A stretch of 64,000 bases of DNA from Rhyacophila brunnea. Lineage: Eukaryota; Arthropoda; Insecta; Trichoptera; Rhyacophilidae. Shown here piece by piece: positions 1-12,155 of the stretch. Every line of letters starts with the position of its first letter. Position 1 is the first letter of the stretch. The stretch is from contig JAGYXB010001945.1 in the NCBI GenBank assembly GCA_022495005.1, positions 1-64,000 on the forward strand, read 5' to 3'. The notes beneath the pieces were generated by a model. The model did no database searches. It had not been told where the DNA came from and saw only the letters and a program-made list of their open reading frames with translations. The position numbers and the translations under genes are program-made.

Positions 1-105
1 CAAATTGAAAAACAATATGTGTACCTGTCAGACCCAGGATTCGAACCTGGTACCCACAACGCTATAGGCCGACGCTTATGCCGCGCGGCCACAGGAAGTG
101 GGATT
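1..105 (-). repeat. tRNA-headed SINE (family A), truncated by window edge
   Basis: On the minus strand this is a tRNA-like head with a box A-like TGGCC(G)CGCGG and a perfect box B GGTTCGAATCC, followed by the family body CACATATTGTTTTTCAATTTG. The same arrangement recurs at 8462-8700 and 49130-49725, so this is a copy of a SINE with a Ser/Leu-type head and not a functional tRNA gene. The rest of the body lies before base 1. Confidence 0.75.
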
Positions 106-2228
106 AATGACTGAAAAATTAAAAAAAACCTTACCTTACAACAAGTTAGAAACGAGGTGCCGACATAATATTTGGTTTGTAGCAGTAGAACATTCGTTTT
201 TTTGTTTCATTATATAACGTTAATTTTTAAATTTATCAATGTAATTCACGTAAAATTGATGTTGTAGTTTTACATTCGATACCATATTTCAATAGGGAAA
301 CAACTCAAAAAACCTTGTTTACCGTTTGAATTTTTTGTGAAAATTCTCATTTTAATTTTAGTCTTTATTTTGAGAAAAATTTAAGTATGTTTTTTTATAT
401 TTAGTTCAGAATTCAGCAATGCACAATGAAATTTTACAATTCAATAACGAATTAACACAGAAATTTCACTATATAACTGAATTAATGATTATTCTCAAAA
501 AGGGTTTTTCAATCTTATGACCCTTTTTTTGCTGAATTGTAAAGAAGACCTTTCTACATCGAATGGCATTTTTAACTCAAAACCTTGAAATTTTGAGTTA
601 CTTCCTTATTGAAATGGGGTATCGAATATTATATACTTAAATTTGTTTGAAAATTTACCGCAGGCGAAAAATATACTATTATATCCAGTTTTATTTTATC
701 ACTGCTTTGTTTACTTTATGGTTGCTGCACTTTTAAGGAATGCCTAATAAGAATTATCAATTTGTGTAACTGGTTTAATTAAACTGTAAACTCGAAAGTA
801 TTCAAAATTTAAAGAAAATACTCTAATTAACTATCGCCATTTAAGATGAAAAAAAATAGGCAATACACGATTATTGTCTTGTTATGGTTTTCTTCTTATT
901 AATTAGGCTTGTGAATCTATCTTCACGTATAAAATTTGTATGTCGACACCTCAATACTACAACTAGATAACTTGATTTTCACTGCTTTTGAGTTAGCTAT
1001 TGAATATTATTCTACATTTCCTTCTCTACAACATGATAAAATCTGGTAAGTCAGACGTTAATGGGAACTATATTAATTTTATGCTTGAAAATATTAGATA
1101 ACACTTTAAAACCATAAATGCATTAAATAAATAAAATAATATATCTACAATATTTTTTCATACAATTGAACATTTTTAATTGTTCCTAATTAGACGAGCA
1201 CAATTTTCCATTTTTATTTATAAATAATAATTTTAGCTTAGATTTTAGTTAATCAAGTAAAGTTTAAATTTCATTTTCCCAACAATGGCCAAATCAGAGT
1301 TATCTACTTGTAGTATTATTGAGGTTCCGATGTCGTTATGCATGTTGGTAACCCTTTTAATTATCTTAATTTGGCAGCTTTATTTATACATATATAGAAT
1401 TTTTCAGAAGTCTCCAATGCGATAGTGACACGCACCATGCGAATATTTTTTTTTTGTATATAGGTAAATTACCATTCTGCTCAGCATATAATGTGGATAA
1501 TCATTTTTTTTTTCAAAAATGATGGTTTGATCAAAAAAAAAAACAACGTGTAAATTTTATTCCCATTCAATTGTAAATAATCAACCTAACCTCACGTCGG
1601 TACAAGCTTTTACTTCATGCAATGAATTATTATTCAAAAACTACATTAATAAAACTATGACATCCTAATGTAATTAATATTGAGGGTTACCATTTATCAC
1701 CATCTAAAAATGTACCTATATACCTACTCAATTATTCACTATATTGTATACTTACACATTTTGCGTTTTGACTATATACCTACATATTAGTAGGTATTTT
1801 TCACATAGCTTAGAATGGTTATTTGGAGAAACCAAACAGTGATGATGACATATTGTATTCGATAATATATTCTAACGTTTTATGTAATTGATTTTCACCT
1901 GAGAAATTGGCACTGTGTAATAAAATAATACTTCAATTGTATGAATGAAAATAAATACATATTGTGATATTCGAATTTGTGTTTTTTTATTTTTAAAGTT
2001 TTTTTTAATTTTTAATACATGTCTGCGAAAAAAAAATCGACGTTTTTTATTTTAATGCTCTTTTCGTTTTTAGTATTTTATTGAATTATAAAAAACCTTA
2101 TTATGTGATTGCCCAATGCACCACAATACATAGTAAAAGTACAATGTATGCAATATAGATATTCAAAGAAGGTATCCCTATGTACAGTAGGTACATATTA
2201 TTATCTATATAAAATAATATGATCTGTT
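106..2228. other. AT-rich DNA, no gene or repeat recognised
   Basis: Both strands are rich in stop codons and in A/T runs. No reading frame resembles a protein and I see no terminal inverted repeats or tRNA-like sequence. TAGGTA/TACCTA words occur as they do throughout the window. Confidence 0.6.
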
Positions 2229-2588
2229 TTAAGGCGATTCTTCAGTGAAACGGCAAATAATTTTCAACTATAGGCGCGACGAAATTTTGGACTCGCTGGC
2301 ATTCGGAGAGCAAACCTCGAGGTGTGAATACCTCAATTTGTTTCGTGATGGCGACAGGGGTATTAATTCTTAAATCGTGTAAAGATGACTAAAAACGTTA
2401 CCCATTTACTTGAAAAAGAAAACATGTCAATGAATATATTATTATTGTTACTAATAGAACAATAAACAGACATGTTGGATTTATATGACAAATTATATTT
2501 CGTTCGGCATGCGTCATTTGCACCCGCAATGCGCACATCGCTAGCCACGATCTTTTTAGACCATGCCTCAACTGAGGTATAGCCTTAA
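2229..2588. mobile_element. TTAA-flanked piggyBac-like MITE, copy 1
   Basis: The element begins TTAAGGCGATTCTTCAGTG and ends CTGAGGTATAGCCTTAA, giving TTAA at both edges and related inverted termini (AAGGC..T.CTTCAGT). TTAA duplication is the hallmark of piggyBac-type integration. The 360-bp body is shared with 9249-9979 (twice, inverted), 14925-15210 and 17319-17693. It contains no transposase; the two short frames inside are chance. The superfamily is inferred from the TTAA and TIR alone. Confidence 0.8.
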
Positions 2589-3241
2589 CGATTATTCTAA
2601 AATAACATGAAAACATGAAGTATGTCTTTATTACAGTTGTAGGTATGTCATCTGTACGAAGTTAAATTATCTCAGTAAGTGCTAATACTTCGATACAAAA
2701 ATTTGGAAAACTACCCTCGATAGCAGTCTTGTGTATAGAATAGATGCGCAGGGCAGACGATCGGCTTGAGAGTTTGCCATTGTGATTTGAGCTTATTTAT
2801 CGAAGTGTTATTTATTATAGGTAGGTAGGTACATCCTGAAAAAAAGTATGTGAATCGAATTTAGTAAGTAGTGGATACACACGAAATAATATCTATGAAA
2901 CAAAATACTCTATTTATAATTTCTTTCATTCCTCTTCATCGGTGGTCCGAAATCAAAACCGCACAAGCAAACAAACCTTGCACCCCGATAAATAATATTT
3001 TCGTTTTGACATCAAGTGATGTGACGTCACCAGTCATTCTGACATCGTCATGTCATTTTTGGACAGTGCTGTCATTGAATCTGTTTGCGAGTTTCACATT
3101 TCGTCCATACATTACTACATTATATTATTTTTATATTTTCTGTTTGTTTACGCGGCAGATGTTGGGAGAAAATAATACGCTAGCCAGTGACGCGCTAATA
3201 TTATCTGCAAATAGGGTACAAAATGTTCGAATATCGTGTCC
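2589..3241. other. Unique AT-rich spacer
   Basis: A frame of about 149 codons overlaps 2871-3320 but has no recognisable domain, uses a GTG start and runs into the neighbouring MITE, so I do not treat it as a gene. A TAGG run lies at about 2818-2831. Confidence 0.5.
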
Positions 3242-3638
3242 GGAAATTTGTACGTATGCAGTTCGCCATATCACACTTCACCGTGAAATGTTGTATCGGA
3301 ATTGTATGGTCATATATTAAAGACCTCCAACCTCTATGGGTCGTGAAGTACTGACATAAAATTCATGTCTAAATAAAAACACGATTCCTGTGGGTTTACA
3401 GGAAGCCAGCGGCAATCAAATTTTGAAAATAGCCGATATATTGGATTATTTTTTAGGTTAGGTTAGGTTTTCATTCTTGAATTCATAAAGCCAAAATCAG
3501 CTATGAAAATTGAATTAATGTTCATATTGAATCTAATAAAATTGGAGACCGTATACTATACGGTCATCTCTTTCCGGTAAATAACTCACGGCGAACTGTG
3601 CTAAGGTGAAATGTTTTACGTACAATTTACATGTAACC
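3242..3638. mobile_element. Foldback MITE (family Y), copy 1
   Basis: Roughly 50-bp imperfect inverted ends carry the words CAGTTCGCC and TTCACCGTGAAATG at one end and CACGGCGAACTGTG and GGTGAAATG at the other. The outer tips are GGAAATTTGTACG and CGTACAATTTACATG. The middle contains the recurring core with GAAAATAGCCGAT and TTAGGTTAGGTT. Other copies are at 17854-18267, 21433-21830 and 58933-59330. It is non-coding and the superfamily is unresolved. Confidence 0.8.
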
Positions 3639-3666
3639 TTCGAATATTATATTCGTTTATCTTTGT

Positions 3667-3770
3667 AAAGTTCGGTGGACGTACGTGGTAGAGAACTAAG
3701 TAGGTACCGAGAATAGTGAAGGGAGTAGGGAAGACCTTCATTCAGCAGTGGATAACCCCGGCTGATGATT
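3667..3770 (+). repeat. RTE-type LINE 3' tail fragment
   Basis: AAGTTCGGTGGACGTACGTGG, then CTTCATTCAGCAGTGGA and CCCCGGCTGATGATT, match the 3' end of the RTE copy at 51832-53065. They correspond to the end of the reverse transcriptase frame (..FIQQW..) and the GATGAT tail. It is a 5'-truncated remnant. Confidence 0.7.
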
Positions 3771-4210
3771 TTTGTGAGATGTTCAGTGCTAGTATACCTA
3801 AACTTACCCTCCAGTTGAATATATCAACATTTGAAGACCTTTACTTGTAGAGTTGGGTACCATATTTATAGCCCTCCCAATTAGCATTACCAATGACAGT
3901 GAGTGCTGGAGAGATATACTGATGCTCCCGATTTATAAGATATATATTTGAGATAAACACTTAAACTCTAGCATTTTTTTTATACTTTCAATCCTTCCTA
4001 AGTATTTTTTTTCATGATATTCTAAAATCTTGCAAAAAACTTATAGGATTATGTCTTGAAGTATAAATCTAACAAGCTTACTTTTCAGAAGAGCACAACA
4101 CAAAGTCCTCAATAAATCATTTAATATAAGTATTGTTTACTACTTTAACATTTTCTTCAGAAAAAAACAATAATTAATTATGACTGCTTTTAAAACTACT
4201 ATCAAATAAT
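3771..4210. other. AT-rich spacer
   Basis: Nothing recognised on either strand. Confidence 0.5.
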
Positions 4211-4580
4211 TGCAAGTTAAAAAGAACTTTTAATATACCTACAATGTTTTTAAATTTTCTGTTGAACCATATAAACTTGACTTGACTAGCTTAAACGATC
4301 AAAAAAAATTTCACTTGACATATCATATTGATTTCCATAGTAACGCACGTCTAGCAACCAATAATGGTGTCGAAATAACTTTTCATACAAAACAGAATTA
4401 ACTGAAAATGAATTCAATTCTACTTACAGATGGCTAAAAGTATTAAAAAGGGCATTGGCATCGTGTTCTGATATATTCTAAAAGTTTCAAATGTCTAGCT
4501 AGTCGGGAAGTTAGTTTAAAATCGATTGCAAGATTTGTACCGGACAAATAAGAATACAAGCTAAAAAAACGTTGTAAAAT
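4211..4580 (+). mobile_element. MITE family Z, copy 1
   Basis: The copy begins AAGTTAAAAAGAAC and CTACAATGTTTTTAAATTTTCTG and ends AAAAAACGTTGTAAAA, with inverted TACAACGTTTTT/AAAAACGTTGTA near the ends. The interior TAGCAACCAATAATGGTGTCG is shared with 19206-19612, 32848-33260, 45341-45758, 46012-46495 and 50541-51235. It lacks the inner stretch present in longer copies. No coding capacity. Confidence 0.75.
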
Positions 4581-7500
4581 AGCAAAATCATTTCAATCTA
4601 AAAAAATACGTCATTATAGTAGGTAGGTTTAAGCTTTTTTGCTATTATGATCATCACACAATATGGTGGTTTCTTTTCTACTATTATTACCAACTCTAAT
4701 TTTAACATATTGTCAGAGATACTAATAGAATATTTGAGTTAAGTATACTGTTTGGCGTGAACATTGAACGGATTTAAGCGTGTATATTATATCACTTGAG
4801 GGTATTATTTGCAAACACGGCTTGTTCCCAAAATCATAATTTGTCGCAAAATGCAATAAACTATTTAACATAATAATATAAGACTAATTTACATGATGTA
4901 TAGTTATTTTGTGTAGAAGTACATTTCAAATAGATAACAATAAAAAATATTAATTTCTATATTAATCAGAACACTATTTACATTTAATGTTTGGATCAAG
5001 CCGACTTTGAAAGTGACAATTGGAACGAGCCGTGTTTGTTACTGAACCATTTGGATTAAGCCGGGTTTGGAAACATGCCACGAAATTACATAACACTAAA
5101 ATGTTACAGGCAATCTTGAAATGAATGTTACGACTGGTTAGTTTTTTGTTGATATTTATGATGCAATACTTTAACTTCAACATTTAGGCAATCTAACTAG
5201 GCCTACATTATCATTAATAATTTCAAATAAATATTTTTAATAAGTACAAAAATGTGTTTTTACTTATTTTTACACCGTGTAGAGCAGTCCATCAATGCAG
5301 CCATCATAGAATAAAATTGATTTGGCATAAATTTTCAATATGTATCATTTTTAATAATAATATAGATAGGTAAGTAGGTACACCACTGTAGCAGAGACTT
5401 GCCAAGCGGGAAACCCGGGCTCGAGTTTCAACCGGGGCAGTTTGTTATTGCTTCGTGGGGGACCCGGGAAAGAGTTTGACTGAAAAAAAACATCGGAAAC
5501 GCGGTGAATATAGATATCTATAAATAAATATTATATTAAATTCATTTTTGTTGATTAATATCACAGATTCGCCACTTTGAATCACTAACTACTGACATAA
5601 TTATTATAGACAGTAACCTGTGTATTGTATTTTCCAGGTAAATATCAAAACTGGCATTGATCAACCACTCAAATTGTGAAATTTTGTCTAGGTAAGAATT
5701 TCCAAAATGATTCGTTTCCTGCGTGGGCAGAACCAAATTGAAAGTCTATAGGGTCTAAGCGCCAAAAATATGAAACTGAGATATAACAAAAAAAAAAAAC
5801 CATACATATATCAAAACTTACATTTTTATTTTTACAAAGTTACAAAAGTACATGAGTATAATATGATAATTTTACATAATTCTAAAGATAAAATAAACAA
5901 AGAAGAATAAAATATTTAAAAATTGACAATATTGAAACGTTCTATGGAGAGGGGAGTATATAGGGGCCCATATTTCATTGTATTTGTGTGACAAAAATGG
6001 TAGAGTTAGGAACTTAAACCCTTCAGAATATCATTAGGCTTGGCATATAGATTAAAAAACTTGTTATAGAATTTTTTGGCACTTATACCCTATATACATT
6101 CAACCCGTCAATTTATACTTGAAGGCCACCTGCGTAAATGCTAATTATTGGGATTATTAAAATGTACCCGGTTTTCAAAAAAAAAATATTTGTTGCATTA
6201 TACGTATACCTGTTATTTTTACGTTTGCGTAATCGTATTTTTATTATGCGTGATCAAGTTATAAAAACGACAAACGACAATGAAATACAAAACTTCCATA
6301 AATATAAATATTATTTTTGATTTCATTCATCCACAAATTGACTGTGTCATTGCGGGATATAATACCTATTTATAAAATTAGTACCTACATTATTTTAATT
6401 TATATTTATGGCTCTGGGGCCCCTATCAAATATTAGACATATGGAAAATTACATTTTTCAGATTTCATATATCATTAAATTTTCAAGACATTTTTGTTAA
6501 TTAGTAATTTTCTCTGATACGGACTACAATGTCTTTAATATCTAAATCTGATTTGAATTGGTCACCGAATTTTTTTTTCGGACCCCTGAATAGCGGAACC
6601 AATTTCGGATAAATGATCAAAGGTATTGATTATAAAGTCAGCCAGCTTAAATTTGACTTTATATTTTTATTACCTATTATGTTTTGAAAATTTGAAAGTA
6701 TTTACATTATTTTCACGTGCCAATATAAACTTTATACCTAATTATAATGTATAAATATGAGTTTTCTCCGTAGATATATAATATACCTAAAGACATATTC
6801 ATGTTTCTGTGTTTCTTAGTCTGTTTTCCTTCCAATACACACAACGTTTCCATACCATTTTTATCATATACCTATCGCGTTGCTAAATCCTTTCCAAAGA
6901 AGTGCTTGGATCTTTCAAAACAGGTTGTGGACGTCATGCACTAGAATCAATGTAATCTCTTAGATTCGAATCTTCACCACTGGTCAATAATAAACTAAAT
7001 TTTGATACCTACCCAAATATTTTTTTCGAATAAATAAAAAAGTCATAGGTCTTTACCACGTGTACCTATGTTAGATTTACAATATTATCTACATTCTCTA
7101 TTCATAAATCTTGATTTTCTCATCCGCCCTAAATTCGAATGAGTCGACACAATGCTTTAAAAAAAACCCCTCGATAATAACTTACTTTATTCAAAATAAA
7201 ATTGAGCTATTACGTCTGAGGGAAAATTTGCGTTTATTTTTTCATTCTTTTGAATTTCTCAGAAAATCGGAAATGGTTTTCACGGTTCATCGGATGTTCG
7301 GTCATTTGTCAAAAATCGGTATCCGGTTTTTTGATTTCTTTAAACCGTCCCTAATGGGAATGCAAACTAAGTACTTTCTTATAAAATCTAGTGTCTGCAT
7401 ACAATATGTAGCATTTCGGTATATAGCTGAAAATATTACCCACGAAATCTAAAGACTTTTTGGGTTCCTCGTAACCCCACTGACTGTGGACAGAAGAAGA

Positions 7501-7904
7501 GCTGTAGATAACTCGTTGACCCGTGAGATGTAACAATGAAGTCTTGTCATTTTTGTACGTTTTTTTCCGTTCATTTAATGATTTTTAGTTAAAGTATAAT
7601 TCTTACTTACTCATTTTAATAAAAACTAGTCTGTGCATTTTAAATTAGATAATTTTCCTTTTCCGTTCTACTAAAAAGCTACTTGTTTCACATATATATG
7701 CCACGTTACTACGCAGCTTTTAAATTATATACCTGAAAAGGTGAAAATAATATGCGGCAAATGATTCTACAGTTCTTTCGAACGTGTAGAAAATATTTTT
7801 GAATAATTTCAAAGCTTTTAATGTAAGTATTGTTTTATGTTATTTGAAAGAACATTCAAGAATCCAAATGTTTTACGTACACTCTATGTCTATATTGTGT
7901 CGTT
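4581..7904. other. Long AT-rich stretch without genes
   Basis: No domain-bearing frame was found. Short frames near 4974-5183, 5542-5736 and 7111-7452 have no recognisable motif. A GC-richer patch at 5398-5470 (CGGGAAACCCGGGCTCGAG) and the paired words AGGGGCCC (near 5963) and GGGGCCCCTAT (near 6425) could be the eroded termini of another element, but the match is too short to call. Confidence 0.5.
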
Positions 7905-8345
7905 AGTATGGAGTATTCTGAATATGGGTCCATTATCTGGAGTCATTATAGGGTTTCCCATAAGCTTGTTTTAGAGCGTATACAGACGAAATCTCTTCTA
8001 AATCTTTATTTTAATGTATATAAATATTACCCTTTTGACAGTTCCTCAAACGAGTATTTTCCCACTAGCTTTCTTCAAGGCCGCCATTCATTCTCTTACA
8101 GCTCGTAGGTCACTTCTGCTCTTAAAGCATTTATCCCTGCTCTCACGTGGTATAGTTTCTAATTCTGATATTCCAGAAAATTTGAATATCTATGAATCCG
8201 TTAATTACATGCGTGATTTACAATTTTGGGTGAAAACTTCCTTATTTCAGGCTCACCAGGCACCAATAGCGTGGTCTTTCCGACTGGTCAATGCACTCCC
8301 TTGAGATGTAGACACTTTTAGTGGTACGCTTTGTATTTTCTTTTT
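7905..8345 (+). pseudogene. Jockey-like LINE reverse transcriptase C-terminus, relic
   Basis: Two overlapping frames together look like the end of a Jockey-type ORF2. The first (7908-8108) reads EYGSIIWSHY and LERIQTKSL, resembling the (L)EYGS.IW..Y...LE.IQ.KFL stretch that follows the polymerase domain. The second (8014-8304) continues with SLTARRSLLLLKHL and ends RLVNALP. A frameshift separates them and the 5' part is missing. I am confident it is LINE debris, less so of the exact clade. Confidence 0.7.
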
Positions 8346-8461
8346 AAAATTCTATTTTATTGTTTAATTTGTATTTTTCTTGAATTATTATTTATAATTC
8401 TCTTGCCATAAATTTTTTTTGTTTGTTCTTTTTTCTACGATGTAATTTGATTTTCTTTTCT

Positions 8462-8700
8462 TTCGAACATGTCCGATCCTAATAGGATCATATGGGCCTC
8501 CACAGAGTAGAGGTTTGTATTGACAGATTTTTGTTTTACGAGAAATGGGTGTCAGCCACTTGCTCAACCTATTAGGTCCATACTCTGACTGACAGACACA
8601 AATTGAAAAACAATATGTGTACTTGCCAGACCCAGGATTCGAACCTGGGACCCACGGCGTGATAGTTCAACGCTTAAGCCGCGCGGCCACCGTGGGTGTC
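8462..8700 (-). repeat. tRNA-headed SINE (family A), near full length
   Basis: Read on the minus strand, the head has CCGCGCGGCTTAAGCG and box B GGTTCGAATCC. The body follows with CACATATTGTTTTTCAATTTG, AGTATGGACC and CACTTGCTC.. and ends near GGCCCATATGATCC and GGATCGGACATG. This is the most complete copy in the window and the best reference for the family. Box A has diverged from TRGCNNAGYGG. Confidence 0.85.
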
Positions 8701-9248
8701 AGTTGATTTACTTGTACTTTTTATTTTAAATGTCATGTTGTGAACGTCTTGAATTAATAATTTGTTATATGCTCAATGTGTCTTTTTTAAATAAATAAAT
8801 AAACATCGATTTTTAAAATTATAACAAAATAATTTAAATTATTATCTAACCGAAGGTTTATTACTACAGTATTCATTTCGATATATACTTATTCCAATTG
8901 AAAAGGTATTTTAGTATTCTTTGATAGCTTTCAAATTTTCTTTTCAATCTGAATTTTCTTTTTCATTGCAATCGTGTACGACAGTGTAGTAAATACGTAA
9001 GACATCAAAAACATTCTAATCCCATAGGAAATATTCACGAATATCTCATTCTTGTGAGTAAACAAAACAATTTAAAAGACACGTACCTACTTCTCTAAAA
9101 AACTAATTCATTTATAATAAATATTGCTGCGTAGGTACTAATAATAATTCATCATTCAATATCATCTTCTGAAACTGAGTGACGGCAAAAAAAGCTCGTA
9201 AAACATCATTTATTTTTCAATACAATGTTATTACAGATAATTGTTTTG
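8701..9248. other. AT-rich spacer
   Basis: Nothing recognised. Confidence 0.5.
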
Positions 9249-9979
9249 TTAAGATAAGACGATACTTCAATTCATCAATAATCATTAATAATTTTCAACT
9301 ATAGGCGCGACGCAATTTTGAACTCGCTGGCAATCTGAGAGCGAACCTCGAGGTGTAAATACGTCAATTTGTTTCGTGATGGCGACGGGGGTATTAATTC
9401 TTAAATCGTGTAAAGATGACTAAAAACGTTACTGATTTACTTGAAAAAGAAAACATGTCAATGAATATATTATTATTCTTACTAATATAACAATAAACAG
9501 AACATTAAATGGACGCATGTTGGATTTATATGACAAAGTATATTTCGTTCGGCATGCGTCATTTACACCCGCGACCAGCAATCCGCGCATCGCCTAGCCT
9601 CGATCATTTTAGACAATGCCTCAACTGAGGCATGGTCTAAAAAGATCGTGACTAGGCGATGCGCGGATTGTGCAAATGACGCGAGCCGAACGAAATATAA
9701 TTTGTCATAAAAATTCAACATGCGTCCTTTTAATGTTATGTTTATTATTATATTCGTAATAATAATAGTATATTCATTGACATGTTTTCTTTTTCAAGTA
9801 CATGCGGAACGTTTTTTAGTCATCTTTACACGATTTAAGAATATATTCCTCCGACGCCATCACAAAACAAATTGACGTACTTACACCTCGACTGTCGGTC
9901 TCCGATTGGCGACGAGTGAAAAATTTCGTCCCACCTACCGTTGAAAATTATTTGCCGTTTCACTTACGTATGCTCTTAA
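9249..9979. mobile_element. Tail-to-tail inverted dimer of the TTAA MITE
   Basis: Two copies of the 2229-2588 element are fused head-out. The left arm starts at TTAAGATAAGACGATACTTCA and the right arm ends at ATGCTCTTAAA. They meet at CCTCAACTGAGG (9619-9630), where both have lost the terminal GTATAGCCTTAA. The result is a palindrome of about 730 bp with arms of about 370 and 355 bp. The arms differ by scattered substitutions, so the fusion is not an assembly mirror of one sequence. Confidence 0.85.
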
Positions 9980-10380
9980 AGTTAATAACATATCACAGTA
10001 ATAATTTACAGCCATAAAACAATAATTTAAATATTAAAATATCATATTTTAGGTTAAAATAGTGTAACTTATAAAAGAAAGAATTTTCATGAAACATGGA
10101 GGGTTTCCCTAAAATATTCAGTCTATATTATAGAAGTAAACGAACAGAAAATATTTTTAAAAAATTAAGAAAATTATCTATATGTATTTGTCCATAGCTA
10201 TTTTATAATAATGTAGTAAGACTGATAGGTATAACTTATTTTAAAATTTATACTTTATTTTTTAAAGCATTGTTCTTAAAAAAGATATTTTTCTTTCACC
10301 ACATCAGTATTTTTTAAGGAACGTAGGTGAATATTATAAATTCATTAATCATGTTTTTTTTTCATTTTATTTTTTTCTGT
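9980..10380. other. AT-rich spacer
   Basis: Nothing recognised; A/T rich with no long frame. Confidence 0.5.
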
Positions 10381-10575
10381 AAGTAAACACTTACTTGTCG
10401 GTCTTCCGCGGGGTGTCTGGCGAGGGCGGACGACGAAGAATGAATGGTATCGGAAGGGGGCGAGGGGGTGGAGACGGAGGCTCTTAGCGCTAAGTGGTGC
10501 TGTTAATCCAGCGTCGGGACGCTCTCATATAACTACCCCTATATACTTACACAGAATGCATGCTAGCCACAGGGG
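10381..10575. promoter_or_regulatory. GC-rich unique block, candidate upstream regulatory region
   Basis: This stretch is much richer in G and C than its surroundings (CCGCGGGGTGTCTGG, GGGCGAGGGGGTGG, AGCGCTAAG) and does not match any repeat in the window. It ends 36 bp after CTCATATAACTACCCCTATATA, which contains TATA-like words. It lies upstream of the donor-like exon end at 11024, with a MITE between. The promoter role is inferred. Confidence 0.35.
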
Positions 10576-10820
10576 AGGTGGGTAAGATATAGAGATTTTT
10601 TATTATATCGTATCTACTGACAATAAAATAAGTATTATATAAAATCAAAAATTTATCTCAAAATTTTCAACTACATAACATAATATTATTATTAATATGT
10701 ATGTAATTATTGTATAATATACATACCTACCATATGATTGTTTTGTGGTCAGTATTTAGATAGACTATACGTCATATTGGTTGGGCCAATTATATATCAA
10801 TATAAATATCTTACCCACCT
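10576..10820. mobile_element. Short MITE with AGGTGGGTAAGATAT termini
   Basis: AGGTGGGTAAGATAT at the left and ATATCTTACCCACCT at the right form a 15-bp perfect inverted repeat enclosing about 215 bp of A/T-rich DNA. A related end (TTTACCCACCTTGC) sits near 12560. I could not settle a target duplication. The element splits the GC-rich block into two parts. Confidence 0.65.
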
Positions 10821-11024
10821 TGCCAGGCATACTATTAACATGCAGTCATTCTGCAACCGTGTGCTCGTAAACACTTATAACCTGTAAAACATTAAGACGT
10901 CATTTACGTGCACTGGTTTTGACCGTCCATTGCCGCGCACAGTGTGACTCAATAAACAGCAACACGCGAGAGAGGTAGTGTGAGTGAGTGAGAACTAGAC
11001 CACGGAGCCTCATCATCATTCAAG
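10821..11024 (+). promoter_or_regulatory. Candidate promoter and 5' leader exon ending in a splice donor
   Basis: A GC-richer unique stretch with CTTATAACC, GACGTCATTTACGTGCACTGG and the purine-rich GCGAGAGAGGTAGTGTGAGTG ends at TCATTCAAG|GTCGGTGCCTGG, which fits a splice donor (AAG|GTCGGT). There is no ATG frame with a recognisable protein, so a 5'-untranslated exon is more likely than a coding one. The same donor context ends the block at 54092. Exon status is inferred; plus strand is chosen from the donor. Confidence 0.35.
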
Positions 11025-11957
11025 GTCGGTGCCTGGCATCTTTACTTTATTTTGGCTTTCTTTATGTACATACCATTAAACCATGACGTACCACTAAAAT
11101 AGGCAATTAACATGAGCTCACAGTGTCAATTTTTAATGTTTATTATGTATCATAATTATCTAATAACCTAAATGGCACTCACCTGTTCTCTTGGTCAACC
11201 GATGATTAATCTTAAGTGGTGCTAGTGGCTTAAAAGACTTGAAACCAATGAGACAAGCCAACTGACATAATTTAAACATAAAGCTTTCATTTTCAAGGTT
11301 TCATTTAAAGGTTTTTTTTAACATTATATTTTATCCGTCATTTTTAGTATATTATGCCGTTCATGTAATTTTGTATCATCTTTCAATATAGAAAAAATAG
11401 GTAAGTATATTTTAAAATTATAATTATTATCTAAATTAACCACGATACCGCTTTGTATCGAAGGCAAAAATAATGCGGCTCTAAGATTTCCACCCCTCTT
11501 ACAGAATAACACCCCTCTCTTATTTTTCCTTTATCCCCTCCCTTACTTGTTTTCGTGAATCTCTCTCGCATTGCTACCCTTCGACAATAAAACTACCCCA
11601 AATTCAACCAGATTCAGAGCGAGGCCGATTTTTCTAGATTTTTCACATCCTGAATATTATATCACAATATATTTTTTCTATGTGTAAATATATTTCGTAA
11701 ATTATTGTCTAATGGCTATAATAATCTTATCATATATCACCAGATTATATACATATTCCTAAATTTTAATCACCTAGGTATAGTCATTAGTAATGAAAAA
11801 TTCTAACGTCATAAAACTAGCCTGCCTTTGATGATAATAATAATTTGGAGGGTAGAGCCAATTTCAACTGAATTGTTTCGGGTATCAATATATTCCATTT
11901 ACGTGAGATAAACTTACACTCAGTAGACTACTAACCATTTTCACTGTTTCTAATGCC
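11025..11957. other. AT-rich spacer
   Basis: No gene or repeat recognised. If 11024 is a real donor, this is the start of an intron. Confidence 0.45.
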
Positions 11958-12155
11958 TCATTGTATTTTTATAGTTTGAAAATATTTTTGACTTTTACTG
12001 ATTAGTAGCTCTTCCTTTTCCGTACATATTTTAGGATATTCCCAGAGGATTTGGTTTGCATCCTTTATTTCGCCGCCACGTGGACATATTGAACGGGTAA
12101 TAAGACCAAGCTCATAGAGCCTACCAGTGAAGTCACCATGTCCAGTCAAGAATTA
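11958..12155 (-). pseudogene. LINE ORF2 C-terminal fragment
   Basis: A 63-codon minus-strand frame begins (L)TGHGDFTGRLYELGL and continues with CPRGGE and DANQILWEYP. This matches the segment near the end of Jockey/R1-type ORF2 proteins, usually LTGHG.F...L...GL....CP.CGE.....H.L.ECP, where the cysteines and histidine form a small zinc-binding motif. Here CG is GG, H is Q and C is Y, so the motif is destroyed. An in-frame stop lies just upstream. It is a relic. Confidence 0.65.

Noticed and set aside
2871..3320. 149-codon plus-strand frame
   Set aside because: GTG start, no domain, mixed hydrophobic and random composition, and its 3' end is inside a MITE.
5963..6430. MITE with AGGGGCCC ends
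   Set aside because: The inverted match is only about 10 bp and the flanks show no duplication.
8620..8700. Functional tRNA gene at the SINE heads (also 1-105, 38495-38645, 49640-49725, 42570-42650)
   Set aside because: Boxes A and B are present but the acceptor and anticodon arms do not pair, and each is followed by a shared SINE body.
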